Under the pieces are notes generated by a model. It worked only from the letters and a program-made list of their open reading frames with translations. It was not told the origin of the DNA and did not search any database. Of a stretch of 64,000 nucleotides of DNA, positions 17,021 to 24,487 are shown in pieces; position 1 is the stretch's first letter; each line of letters opens with the position of its first letter. The DNA is taken from positions 1,116,001 to 1,180,000 of the forward strand of contig RHLF01000002.1 in assembly GCA_003712125.1 (NCBI GenBank), written 5' to 3'. This DNA comes from Allomuricauda sp. (GTDB taxonomy: Bacteria > Bacteroidota > Bacteroidia > Flavobacteriales > Flavobacteriaceae). A program made the translations under genes and the position numbers.

Positions 17021-17021
17021 T

Positions 17022-17342
17022 ATGGAAAATCCAAAAGGAAAAACCGCTGCTATCATTGCTTATTTTACGCTTATTGGGTCATTGATCGCCCTCAGTATGA
17101 ATGCAGAACCCAAACATGAATTTGCCCGATTTCATACCCGACAAGCTTTTGGCATTCATTTGGTCTTTCACGGCTTGGCCCTAGTATTTAGTACAACTAA
17201 TTTGCCCTATGCATGGGTTGTTCTATACATGGTTTTTTTTGGGTTCTGGTTGTTTGCCTTGTTCGGTGCATTAAACAATCAAAAAAAAGAGCTGCCCCTC
17301 ATAGGAAGTTATTTTCAAAAATGGTTTACTTTTATTCCATAA
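17022..17342 (+). CDS. Small membrane protein (DUF4870-like)
   Basis: 106 residues with three hydrophobic segments (about 8-26, 45-62 and 64-84). The block FARFHTRQAFGIHL resembles the conserved F-H-x-RQA-x-x-x-x-L core of DUF4870/YtxH-neighbour small membrane proteins, sometimes called Tic20-like import components. No enzymatic motif. It is third in the BatA operon, 1 nt after the dihydroorotase-like gene. Function unknown. Confidence 0.75.
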   Translation: MENPKGKTAAIIAYFTLIGSLIALSMNAEPKHEFARFHTRQAFGIHLVFHGLALVFSTTNLPYAWVVLYMVFFGFWLFALFGALNNQKKELPLIGSYFQKWFTFIP

Positions 17343-17351
17343 CCCCAATCA

Positions 17352-18014
17352 ATGACCCCCACCCCACTCGCTCTGCTTCATTTGATTCGTCCTCCGCTGC
17401 AAAAAACTGATTCGCCCAAGGCCATCTTTATGCTACATGGTTATGGTAGCAATGAAGAAGATTTATTTTCGTTCGCTAGCGAACTACCTGATGACTATTT
17501 TATCCTTTCGGTACGGGCTCCCTATAATTTAGAAATGTTCGGCCACGCTTGGTATGCCATTAATTTTGATGCCGATCAAGGAAAATGGAGCGATGATAAG
17601 CAGGCTATTGAATCTCGAGAAAAAATAATTGACTTTATTGATGAGGCCATTGAGGCCTATAACCTAAATTCAGAGGAGGTCACCCTATTAGGGTTTAGCC
17701 AGGGCACCATATTGAGTTATGCTGTAGCCCTATCCTATCCTGAAAAAGTGCGCAATGTAATTGCCTTGAGTGGCTATATCAACCCAGGCATTCTTAAGGA
17801 GGGGTATGAAAAAAACAACTTTTCAAAACTGAACATTTATGCCTCCCACGGGCAGGTAGATCAGGTCATTCCGGTCGAATGGGCCCAACGCACCCCAAAT
17901 TTTCTTTCGAATCTTGGCGTGCACCATACCTATGAAGAATTCCCAGTGGGTCACGGGGTGTCGCCCCAAAATTTTTATTCGTTTAAGGCCTGGTTGGAAA
18001 AGCTGACTAACTGA
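17352..18014 (+). CDS. Alpha/beta hydrolase (carboxylesterase/phospholipase family)
   Basis: 220 residues, cytoplasmic (no signal peptide). FMLHGYGSNEEDLF holds the oxyanion loop, LGFSQGTILS the nucleophilic Ser, SHGQVDQVIP the catalytic Asp and VGHGVSPQ the His. This is the layout of the Abhydrolase_2 group (acyl-protein thioesterase-like carboxylesterases, about 220 residues). It probably cleaves short-chain esters or thioesters. It is last in the BatA operon, 9 nt after the small membrane protein. No T-rich hairpin follows, so transcription could run on toward 18120. Confidence 0.9.
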   Translation: MTPTPLALLHLIRPPLQKTDSPKAIFMLHGYGSNEEDLFSFASELPDDYFILSVRAPYNLEMFGHAWYAINFDADQGKWSDDKQAIESREKIIDFIDEAIEAYNLNSEEVTLLGFSQGTILSYAVALSYPEKVRNVIALSGYINPGILKEGYEKNNFSKLNIYASHGQVDQVIPVEWAQRTPNFLSNLGVHHTYEEFPVGHGVSPQNFYSFKAWLEKLTN

Positions 18015-18119
18015 ATCGGAAGGCTGCCATTGATGTATTGGGGTAGGTAACCACAATAACTTCGTTATGAATGCATGGCACATCCCTTTTTTATTAAATT
18101 TAGAGGTTAACAAAAAACA

Positions 18120-18671
18120 ATGAAAAATCTTTTAGTCGTACTGCTCCTGGTTTTGGGATGTCAACCAGCACCCAAACAAATCGAAGATGCCAAACCCCTA
18201 TACGATTATGATGTGGAAGAACGGGTTACACAATTGGGAATTGAATTGGAAGAAATACAGTTGCCCCCAGGTTTGAGTATCGAATTAGCCGTTCGCCAAG
18301 GGGACTTGATTTACCTGTCAGGTAATGGCCCCAGGTTAAGCAACGGAAAACAGATAGCTGGCAAGGTAGGTGAAGACCTGACCCTTGAAGAAGGCTATGA
18401 AGCGGCAAGACTCACCGCGATCAACCACCTTTCGGTACTTAAGAGCGAAATTGGTGATTTGAATAAAGTGGTCAAGGTCATCAAAGTATTCGGAATGGTC
18501 AATGCCCCTTCCTCCTTTTCAGAACATCCTAAAGTCATCAATGGGTATTCAGACCTACTTATCGAAGTATTCGGTGATCGGGGTAAACACGCTCGTTCTG
18601 CTGTGGGCATGTGCTCCCTACCCTGGGATTTGGCCTGCGAAGTCGAGGCCATTGTTCAAATTCAAGATTAG
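18120..18671 (+). CDS. Lipoprotein of the RidA/YjgF family
   Basis: 183 residues. N-terminus MKNLLVVLLLVLGCQPAP has a lipobox (VLGC). The RidA-like fold follows: GDLIYLSGNGPRLSNGKQIAGKVGEDLT, then AARLTAINHLSVLKSEIGDL and KVFGMVNAP, ending ARSAVGMCSLPWDLACEVEAIV. Cytoplasmic RidA deaminates reactive enamine/imine intermediates using an Arg near RSAVG. Here the Arg is present (HARSAVG) but the protein is predicted to be exported, where such intermediates are not expected, so another role is likely. It belongs to the longer YjgF-like group. TAAATTTA at 18095-18102 is a near -7 box. Confidence 0.85.
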   Translation: MKNLLVVLLLVLGCQPAPKQIEDAKPLYDYDVEERVTQLGIELEEIQLPPGLSIELAVRQGDLIYLSGNGPRLSNGKQIAGKVGEDLTLEEGYEAARLTAINHLSVLKSEIGDLNKVVKVIKVFGMVNAPSSFSEHPKVINGYSDLLIEVFGDRGKHARSAVGMCSLPWDLACEVEAIVQIQD

Positions 18672-18697
18672 AAATTCAAAGGTTGCCAGGCCCCAGG

Positions 18698-19192
18698 TCA
18701 CTCACTGCGCGTATACAATAAATGATCTAAGAGGGTGAAATCAATTCCAAGGTCGTCTTTTAGTTCATACTGAATGATCAAGTCGCCCCAATATTTTCCA
18801 TCTGAAAAATCAGCCAATATCCATTTATGGTTCAAGACCTTGATTTTGTTGATCTTAAAATCACTCTCCATACCAGCATAGGGAATTAAAGGATTATCAC
18901 CCTTGCGCTCGTTGGTCTCCAAAAGTTTATCTGTGATATATGATGTAGGGTTTTCCAATTTCAAATGATCGTAATAGGCCAGAGCATCATCGTTATTTTC
19001 CAAGGAAAAGTACTGCATATCCAATACCCTCAACTTTTCGGCCTGCAGTGAATCTTCCAGCGCGGCCACTTTTTCGGTCAAGTTTACGACACGGCCGTCC
19101 ATTGTTTTTTGAAGGTTTCGCGAACTGAATAGTAAATACAAGGCCACCAAGGCGGCAAAAACAAACAAATACAGATATATATTCTTTTGCAT
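18698..19192 (-). CDS. Membrane-anchored protein of unknown function
   Basis: 164 residues. A single N-terminal helix (YLYLFVFAALVALYLLFSS) is followed by a short coiled coil (VVNLTEKVAALEDSLQAEKLRVLDMQ) and a soluble domain ending FTLLDHLLYTRSE. The C-terminal part has KVLNHKWILADFSDGKYWGDLIIQYE, which looks like a small beta-sheet domain. I do not recognise the family. Its ATG directly abuts the TAG of the MBL-fold hydrolase, so the two are co-transcribed and may work together. Confidence 0.75.
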   Translation of the reverse strand: MQKNIYLYLFVFAALVALYLLFSSRNLQKTMDGRVVNLTEKVAALEDSLQAEKLRVLDMQYFSLENNDDALAYYDHLKLENPTSYITDKLLETNERKGDNPLIPYAGMESDFKINKIKVLNHKWILADFSDGKYWGDLIIQYELKDDLGIDFTLLDHLLYTRSE

Positions 19193-19966
19193 CTAAAGGG
19201 TAATTTTCAAATTATCATAGGCCAAATGTACACCATCTGGCAATTTCGATTCTACCTCGGCATGAAAGCCCAACAAATGGCTGATATGCGTAAAATAAGT
19301 CGTTTCTGCGCCTACTTCCGAAGCAAAGTTTAAGGCCTCTTCGAGGTTTAAATGCGACTCGTGCGGTTTTTCACGAAGCGCATTGACAACCAATACCTTA
19401 GCGCCTTTTATTTTTTCCAATTGATCGGCAGCAACGGTTTTGACATCCGTTAGGTATACAAAACCTTTTATCTTAAAACCTAAAATGGGCAAACGATTGT
19501 GCATGACTTCGATGGGTTCCACCTCTAGGCCATTCAAATCAATGCGCCTGTTTTTTTCAATGGGAGTAATGTCTACCTTAGGTACCCCAGGATAGCGCTC
19601 TTCAAGAAAAAAATAATAAAATCGTTTATGCAAGGAAGCAATGACACGCTCATCGGCATATAAGGGAATGTCACCCTGCTTAAAAAAGAAGGGACGTATA
19701 TCATCAAGCCCTGCGGTATGATCTGCGTGTTCATGGGTGAACAATATACCATCCAATTTATCAATGGGATGGGTCAAGAGCTGTTGTCTAAAGTCTGGGC
19801 CACAGTCAATTACGTAATTGTACCCTTTCCATTGCACCAAAACCGAAACACGTAGCCTTTTGTCGCGAGGGTCATCACTTAAGCAAACAGGATGATTGTT
19901 GCCAATTATGGGAATTCCCTGCGAGGTTCCGGTGCCCAAAAAGGTAATCTGTAGTCGGTCATCCAT
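19193..19966 (-). CDS. MBL-fold metallohydrolase, PhnP/RNase Z-like
   Basis: 257 residues from the ATG at 19966 (MDDRLQITFLGTGTSQG); two ATGs slightly upstream are possible. The start LGTGTSQGIPIIG followed by CLSDDPRDKRLRVS is the pattern of PhnP-like phosphoribosyl 1,2-cyclic phosphate phosphodiesterases. The metal site HEHADH lies at about residues 78-83, with later ligands in DCGPDF, VMHN and FTHISH. Cytoplasmic. Without a phn cluster nearby, the cellular substrate is probably another cyclic nucleotide-like phosphate. Co-transcribed with the anchored protein downstream, and divergent from the large unknown protein at 20045. Confidence 0.87.
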   Translation of the reverse strand: MDDRLQITFLGTGTSQGIPIIGNNHPVCLSDDPRDKRLRVSVLVQWKGYNYVIDCGPDFRQQLLTHPIDKLDGILFTHEHADHTAGLDDIRPFFFKQGDIPLYADERVIASLHKRFYYFFLEERYPGVPKVDITPIEKNRRIDLNGLEVEPIEVMHNRLPILGFKIKGFVYLTDVKTVAADQLEKIKGAKVLVVNALREKPHESHLNLEEALNFASEVGAETTYFTHISHLLGFHAEVESKLPDGVHLAYDNLKITL

Positions 19967-19994
19967 GTACATCAAAATTATAACTAATTTATTT

Positions 19995-20006
19995 ACCTAA
20001 TTAGGT
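19995..20006. promoter_or_regulatory. 12-bp perfect palindrome in a divergent promoter region
   Basis: ACCTAATTAGGT reads the same on both strands and lies between the divergent MBL hydrolase and the gene at 20045, just upstream of the -7 box TAACTTTG (20015-20022). The position suits an operator, though short AT-rich palindromes occur by chance. Confidence 0.3.
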
Positions 20007-20014
20007 TAACTTTT

Positions 20015-20022
20015 TAACTTTG
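20015..20022 (+). promoter_or_regulatory. -7 promoter element for the gene at 20045
   Basis: TAACTTTG, an exact TAnnTTTG match, 22 nt before the ATG at 20045. The -33 box is not obvious; the palindrome at 19995-20006 lies there. Confidence 0.5.
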
Positions 20023-20044
20023 TGAATAGCAAATACAACTTCAT

Positions 20045-21526
20045 ATGGCACCTTTATTGAACAAGGAAAACGAATTTGAAAATATTCCTTCAATCAAGGC
20101 AAAAACCCTGAGAATTAATCTGAACCCCGACATCTACGGCACCTTTGCAGAAATTGGGGCCGGACAAGAAACCGCACGTCACTTTTTTAGGGCCGGTGGT
20201 GCCTCAGGAACTATTGCTAAGGCCATGAGTGCCTATGACAAAGCTTTTAGCGATGCTGTTTATGGCGTTGAGGATGACGGTCGCTATGTGACCCAGGCTC
20301 GATTACGAAGAATGTTGGTGCACGAGATGAATCTTATGGAGCAGCGTATCGATAGGTCAGACAAACCTGATATGCTCTTCTTCTCCTATGCCAATACAGT
20401 GGCCACCATCGATTTTTCGAAACGCTACAAAGGACATGGATGGGTAGGAATTCGGTTTCAGTTAGATCCAAAGCAAAAAGAATACGATGAAATAATCCTA
20501 CACGTTCGCTTCAAGCAGAATGAAGCGAGACTACAACAGGAAACCTTGGGCATACTTGGTGTTAATTTGGTCTATGGGGCCTTTTTCAAACATGATAGAC
20601 CCAAAAAATTGATGAAATACCTCTACGACCATATCGATAAGGATACGGTTGAAATCGATATGATCAATTTTTTAGGGCCCAACTTTAAGGAAGTTGACAA
20701 CCGTTTAATGAGTTTACAGCTTATTCGTAATGACATGACCGATGCCGTAATGTTTGGCCCTGATGGGAACAATGTGTTGCCCGCATCGGTACTATACAAG
20801 AAAAATATTATGGCCCTTCGCGGAAGTTTTAGGCCTGTGACCAAGGTGAATATGGATATGTTCGAGAAATCGTATGATATTTTTATTCGCGAATCGACGG
20901 TTGATTTTGACAATACCATCGTCATATTTGAAATTACCCTGTCTAACCTAAGGGCTTCCGGTGAAATTGATGAACAAGACTTTATGGACCGGGCTGAACT
21001 GTTATGTTCGACCGGACATTTTGTAATGATCTCGAAGTTTCAGGAATACTACAAACTGGTGGAGTATTTCAACAACTACACCAAAAATCGTATTGGGCTG
21101 ACCATGGGTGTCAACAATCTTGTGGATGTTTTTGACGAGAAATACTATCGCCATTTGAGCGGTGGCATTCTAGAGGCCTTTGGTAAGTTATTCTTTAAAG
21201 ATCTTAAGGTATACCTGTATCCCATGAAAGATCCGGATACGGGGCAGATCATGACCAGTAATAATGTGAAGGTCCACCCGCGTATGAAGGAACTTTACAA
21301 ATTCTTTAAATACAATGGCAAGGTGATGGATATCATTGACTATGATCCTGATATCATGCATATTTTCTCTAGGGATGTGTTGAAACGAATCCAAAATGGT
21401 GAAGGTGATTGGGAAGAAATGCTGCCCGAGGGAATCGCCGAAATCATTAAAAAGAAGAAGCTTTTTTCCAAAAAGGAACACGCGGAAGACAAGGAGAAAA
21501 AACAAATACCGGTCGGCGATAAATAA
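20045..21526 (+). CDS. Large conserved cytoplasmic protein of unknown function
   Basis: 493 residues, no signal peptide or membrane helix. It starts MAPLLNKENEFENIPSIKAK. Notable blocks are INLNPDIYGTFAEIGAGQETARHFF, GGASGTIAKAMSAYDKAFSDA, LLFFSYANTVATIDF, IRFQLDPKQKEYDEIILHVRF and KFQEYYKLVEYFN. A Lys-rich tail (IIKKKKLFSKKEHAEDKEKKQ) ends it. Conservation of Gly-rich AEIGAGQETARHFFRAGGASGTIAKAMSAYDK suggests a nucleotide or phosphate-binding loop, but it is not a Walker A. Proteins of this type have been loosely labelled nicotinate-nucleotide adenylyltransferase or TonB-related; I see no motif supporting either. It has its own promoter. Confidence 0.8.
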   Translation: MAPLLNKENEFENIPSIKAKTLRINLNPDIYGTFAEIGAGQETARHFFRAGGASGTIAKAMSAYDKAFSDAVYGVEDDGRYVTQARLRRMLVHEMNLMEQRIDRSDKPDMLFFSYANTVATIDFSKRYKGHGWVGIRFQLDPKQKEYDEIILHVRFKQNEARLQQETLGILGVNLVYGAFFKHDRPKKLMKYLYDHIDKDTVEIDMINFLGPNFKEVDNRLMSLQLIRNDMTDAVMFGPDGNNVLPASVLYKKNIMALRGSFRPVTKVNMDMFEKSYDIFIRESTVDFDNTIVIFEITLSNLRASGEIDEQDFMDRAELLCSTGHFVMISKFQEYYKLVEYFNNYTKNRIGLTMGVNNLVDVFDEKYYRHLSGGILEAFGKLFFKDLKVYLYPMKDPDTGQIMTSNNVKVHPRMKELYKFFKYNGKVMDIIDYDPDIMHIFSRDVLKRIQNGEGDWEEMLPEGIAEIIKKKKLFSKKEHAEDKEKKQIPVGDK

Positions 21527-21637
21527 GGGATCATCCCTGAGGCCCGTGGGCAACTTTTCGGTTTTATTTTACATTTTATTTAAGAGCCTTTCTTGGGGTG
21601 ATTTCTATCTTTAGCTACGGATTACAATTCCCAACCC

Positions 21638-22192
21638 ATGAAAAAACAAGCTCTTGCCGCCATCTTCATTGTGTCATTTGGTTTTCTGAGTGCCCAATAT
21701 AAAGTAGAAGCTCCGCCTGGCTACACACCAAAAATTGGCGATATGGTCTATATGCTTGAAGACCTAAAGGTTCGAATCACAGACATGGTCAAAGATTTGA
21801 ACAACCAACAAACCGATTATCTTATAGATGAAGAGGCCAATAGCATTGGTGCCTTAATACTACACTTGGCATCAACTGAAGCCTATTATCAAATTGAAAC
21901 CTTGGAAAATCGAACCTTTACCCAAGAAGAAGAGGAACAATGGATGTTGGGAGCTGGTTTGGGTATCGAAAGTCGTGAGAAAATAAAAGGGAAACCCATC
22001 GGCCATTACTTGTCTATTTGGGACGAGGTCCGTAAAAAATCCCTCGAAGGCTTAAAAAAGAGGGATGATGTTTGGTTCGCAGCCCTTATTGATGACGAAA
22101 TAAGCAACCACTGGGTCTGGTACCATGTCATGGAACATCAAGCCGCTCATATGGGGCAAATTTCCCACGTTCTTCAACGCATTCCCAAGTAA
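21638..22192 (+). CDS. Exported DinB/YfiT-like four-helix protein
   Basis: 184 residues. A signal peptide (MKKQALAAIFIVSFGFLSAQ) precedes a DinB-like bundle. The three metal His are recognisable: H in ILHLASTEAYY, and the pair in VMEHQAAHMGQISH. Most DinB proteins are cytoplasmic thiol-dependent S-transferases or unknown; an exported one is unusual. Substrate unknown. TATCTTTA at about 21606 upstream is a near -7 box. It ends 64 nt from the convergent bcp, in a gap with no clear terminator. Confidence 0.85.
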   Translation: MKKQALAAIFIVSFGFLSAQYKVEAPPGYTPKIGDMVYMLEDLKVRITDMVKDLNNQQTDYLIDEEANSIGALILHLASTEAYYQIETLENRTFTQEEEEQWMLGAGLGIESREKIKGKPIGHYLSIWDEVRKKSLEGLKKRDDVWFAALIDDEISNHWVWYHVMEHQAAHMGQISHVLQRIPK

Positions 22193-22256
22193 AAGGCAAC
22201 CTAAGTTCAACCAGAGACCAAAATAGCAACGCCTACAGATGCGTTTTTAAAGGACG

Positions 22257-22709
22257 TTAGCCCTCTAGAATTTGAGCAGCGTGTTCTTTGGCTTTCACTT
22301 TATCAATTACCTTTTCAACAACACCGTTGTTCACAACAAAAGTTACACGGTGGATGCCGTCAAATTCCCTTCCCATAAATTTTTTAGGTCCCCAAACTCC
22401 AAAAGCATCGATCACACTATGGTCTTCATCAGCTAAAAGAGGGTACTGAAATTGGAATTTATTGCGAAAATTAGCTTGTTTCTTCTGAGAGTCCTCACTT
22501 ACCCCCAAAATTTCATAGCCCGCGTCAGATAGTTCCTTGTAATGGTCACGAATATTACAGGCTTCTGTGGTACAGGTCGGGGTGTTCGCCCTGGGATAAA
22601 AGAAAACAATAAGTTTCTTATTGGCGTAATCGCTCAAATTAATGATGTTTCCATCTTGGTCTTTTGATGAAAATTCTGGTACTTTATCCCCAACTTTTAG
22701 CGTGTTCAT
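22257..22709 (-). CDS. bcp: Thioredoxin-dependent thiol peroxidase (peroxiredoxin Q/Bcp)
   Basis: 150 residues from 22709 (MNTLKVGDKVPEFSSKDQDG). Reduces hydrogen peroxide and organic hydroperoxides with thioredoxin. The active site reads TPTCTTEACNIRDHY: peroxidatic Cys followed five residues later by the resolving Cys, the C-x4-C pattern of Bcp. FFYPRANTPTC and VWGPKKFMGREFDGIHRVTFV are further family blocks. An in-frame ATG at 22733 exists but lies at or before the predicted transcript start from the TAACTTTG box at 22735-22742, so 22709 is preferred. Divergent from nth. Confidence 0.95.
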   Translation of the reverse strand: MNTLKVGDKVPEFSSKDQDGNIINLSDYANKKLIVFFYPRANTPTCTTEACNIRDHYKELSDAGYEILGVSEDSQKKQANFRNKFQFQYPLLADEDHSVIDAFGVWGPKKFMGREFDGIHRVTFVVNNGVVEKVIDKVKAKEHAAQILEG

Positions 22710-22734
22710 GCTATTTTGTTTAAATATATTCATT

Positions 22735-22742
22735 CAAAGTTA
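22735..22742 (-). promoter_or_regulatory. -7 promoter element of bcp
   Basis: TAACTTTG on the minus strand, exact TAnnTTTG. It places the transcript start near 22728 and thereby decides the bcp start at 22709. It sits within 10 nt of the divergent nth ATG (22750). Confidence 0.5.
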
Positions 22743-22749
22743 AACAAAA

Positions 22750-23415
22750 ATGACCAAATCCGAAAAGGTAATTTTCACCATTCAAACGCTAGATGAACTC
22801 TATCCTAAAATACCTGTTCCTCTTGACCATAAAGACCCCTATACCCTACTGGTAGCTGTATTATTATCGGCGCAGAGCACAGATGTACGGGTCAACCAGA
22901 TTACACCGCTATTGTTTGCAAAAGCAGACAATCCCTACGATATGGTCAAATTGTCGGTAGAAGAAATTCGCGATATCATTAGACCGGTGGGCCTATCACC
23001 CATGAAATCGAAAGGTATATATGGGCTTTCCAAAATTTTGATTGACAAGTATGAGGGTGAAGTTCCCCAACAAATCGAATTGCTCGAAGAATTACCGGCC
23101 GTGGGCCACAAAACGGCCAGCGTTGTAGTTTCCCAGGCCTTCGGAATTCCCGCTTTTCCCGTAGATACCCACATTCACCGACTGATGTATCGTTGGAACT
23201 TTTCGAACGGAAAAAATGTGGTGCAGACCGAAAGAGATGCAAAACGCCTTTTTCCAAAGGAATTATGGAATCGATTACACTTACAAATTATTTGGTATGG
23301 TCGGGAATACTCCCCTGCCAGGGGTTGGGATCTCGAAAAGGACATCATTACGAGAACAATTGGTAGAAAATCTGTTCTTAATGCCTATCATAAAAACAAA
23401 AAAAGCCGCTCTTAA
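22750..23415 (+). CDS. nth: Endonuclease III without an iron-sulfur cluster
   Basis: 221 residues. DNA glycosylase/AP lyase that removes oxidised pyrimidines. The helix-hairpin-helix LEELPAVGHKTASVVV contains the catalytic Lys, and FPVDTHIHR the catalytic Asp; LLSAQSTDVRVN matches the first conserved block. The usual C-terminal Cys-x6-Cys-x2-Cys-x5-Cys cluster loop is replaced by YGREYSPARGWDLEKDI, and the whole protein contains no cysteine. The catalytic residues are intact, so it should be active. The stop codon lies in the loop of the terminator at 23401-23425. Confidence 0.93.
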   Translation: MTKSEKVIFTIQTLDELYPKIPVPLDHKDPYTLLVAVLLSAQSTDVRVNQITPLLFAKADNPYDMVKLSVEEIRDIIRPVGLSPMKSKGIYGLSKILIDKYEGEVPQQIELLEELPAVGHKTASVVVSQAFGIPAFPVDTHIHRLMYRWNFSNGKNVVQTERDAKRLFPKELWNRLHLQIIWYGREYSPARGWDLEKDIITRTIGRKSVLNAYHKNKKSRS

Positions 23416-23425
23416 AGCGGCTTTT
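23401..23425. terminator. Bidirectional rho-independent terminator
   Basis: Perfect 10-bp stem AAAAGCCGCT / AGCGGCTTTT around the loop CTTAA, which contains the nth stop codon. The A-run on one side and T-run on the other make it usable from both strands: nth on plus, and the short gene at 23443-23586 on minus. Confidence 0.85.
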
Positions 23426-23442
23426 CTATTCTGTCTATTCGA

Positions 23443-23586
23443 TCAGTTCAGCACTGTCTCGAATTTAATGTTTTGATAGTCAATTACTTGCAATGATTTT
23501 GAATACCCCATCAAAAATTTGATGGTTTCTGGCCTCGCCTTAGTAATTCTACAGGTTTGTTGTTCTTCAGAGTAAATTTTTTCCAT
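23443..23586 (-). CDS. Candidate 47-residue protein downstream of the ECF sigma gene
   Basis: Open frame ATG to TGA encoding 47 residues: it starts MEKIYSEEQQTCRITKARPE, continues TIKFLMGYSKSLQVIDYQNI and ends KFETVLN. It lies 70 nt after rpoE on the same strand and ends 18 nt before the bidirectional terminator, as expected of the last gene of an rpoE operon. Composition is protein-like (charged start, amphipathic middle). No known domain; the single Cys is unremarkable. The palindrome at 23508-23525 falls inside this frame. The alternative is non-coding 3' sequence. Confidence 0.55.
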   Translation of the reverse strand: MEKIYSEEQQTCRITKARPETIKFLMGYSKSLQVIDYQNIKFETVLN

Positions 23587-23656
23587 ATTTCAGCATTATT
23601 GTTATTAGGATAACGCCGCTAAAATGGAAATATTGCAAGAATCGACCTAGTGCAAA

Positions 23657-24238
23657 TTAATTCGTTAAAACGATATTATGTCGTTGAACAATCTTTCTAA
23701 GGTTAATCAAGGCATAGCGCATCCGACCCAATGCCGTATTGATGCTAACCCCTGTATTTTCAGAGATTTCCTTGAAACTCATATCCTTGTAGATTCGCAT
23801 GATCAATACTTCTTTTTGATCATCGGGTAATTCTTCGATCAAAAGGGAAAGGTCGCTATCTATTTGGTCTTTGATCAACTGCTTCTCCGCATTCATCTTG
23901 TCATCCTTGATCACTGAAAAGATGTTGAAATCATCGCTGCCTTCAAACTTGGGCATTCTTTTGTTTTTACGAAAGTGGTCGATAATCAGATTGTGCGCAA
24001 TGCGCATGACCCAAGGTAAAAATTTACCTTCTTCGCTATAAGATCCTCTTTTTAAAGTCTTGATGACCTTTATAAAGGTGTCTTGAAAAATATCTTCGGT
24101 GATATCCCTGTCAAGGACTTTTGAATAGATAAAGCTTGAAATTCGTTGGTTGTGACGGTTGATAAGGATTTCGAGGGCTTTTTCGTCTCCGTCGATGTAG
24201 TTTTTGACTAATACTGAGTCATCAATCTGCAGTTCCAT
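23657..24238 (-). CDS. ECF-family RNA polymerase sigma factor (RpoE-like)
   Basis: 193 residues with sigma region 2 (EILINRHNQRISSFIYSKV, DIFQDTFIKVIKTL, FLPWVMRIAHNLIIDHFRK) and region 4 (LPDDQKEVLIMRIYKDMSFKEIS, TGVSINTALGRMRYALINLRK). It directs RNA polymerase to alternative promoters. No anti-sigma factor gene is adjacent; the only downstream partner is the 47-residue candidate at 23443-23586. This sigma factor next to uvrA is a common flavobacterial arrangement. The leader is about 180 nt from the promoter at 24425-24454. Confidence 0.93.
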   Translation of the reverse strand: MELQIDDSVLVKNYIDGDEKALEILINRHNQRISSFIYSKVLDRDITEDIFQDTFIKVIKTLKRGSYSEEGKFLPWVMRIAHNLIIDHFRKNKRMPKFEGSDDFNIFSVIKDDKMNAEKQLIKDQIDSDLSLLIEELPDDQKEVLIMRIYKDMSFKEISENTGVSINTALGRMRYALINLRKIVQRHNIVLTN

Positions 24239-24424
24239 ACAAATTACTTTTTTGGTTAAAGTTCAGAGCCCTCTTTACTAAGAAAGGTCTCAGAGTTATA
24301 TTAGTTATCCTAAAAAAAAGTAATTATCGCTGTATAGGCCTATCAGGTTTTAATTACACATCAAATATAGAAAGAAGGCCTTCTCGCCAAAAAACTATGT
24401 TGTGATATGCAATATTTATGATGT

Positions 24425-24454
24425 CAAAGTTAACAATATAGTCATAAAGTGCAA
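24425..24454 (-). promoter_or_regulatory. Promoter of the ECF sigma gene
   Basis: On the minus strand: TTG (-33), 19-nt spacer, TAACTTTG (-7), matching the Bacteroidota housekeeping consensus in both boxes and spacing. It predicts a start near 24418 and an untranslated leader of about 180 nt, which contains a small palindrome ATAGGCCTAT and no other feature I can support. Confidence 0.6.
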
Positions 24455-24461
24455 TCAATCG

Positions 24462-24469
24462 TATCTTTG
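24462..24469 (+). promoter_or_regulatory. -7 promoter element of uvrA
   Basis: TATCTTTG, exact TAnnTTTG, 18 nt before the uvrA ATG. No clear -33 box. Its upstream region overlaps the divergent rpoE promoter. No LexA-type box is recognisable. Confidence 0.5.
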
Positions 24470-24487
24470 AATACTGATTTTTGATGA

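Noticed and set aside
23508-23525. 18-bp inverted repeat CCATCAAA-AA-TTTGATGG as an operator
   Set aside because: It lies inside the 47-codon candidate gene, far from any start, and is A/T-rich enough to arise by chance.
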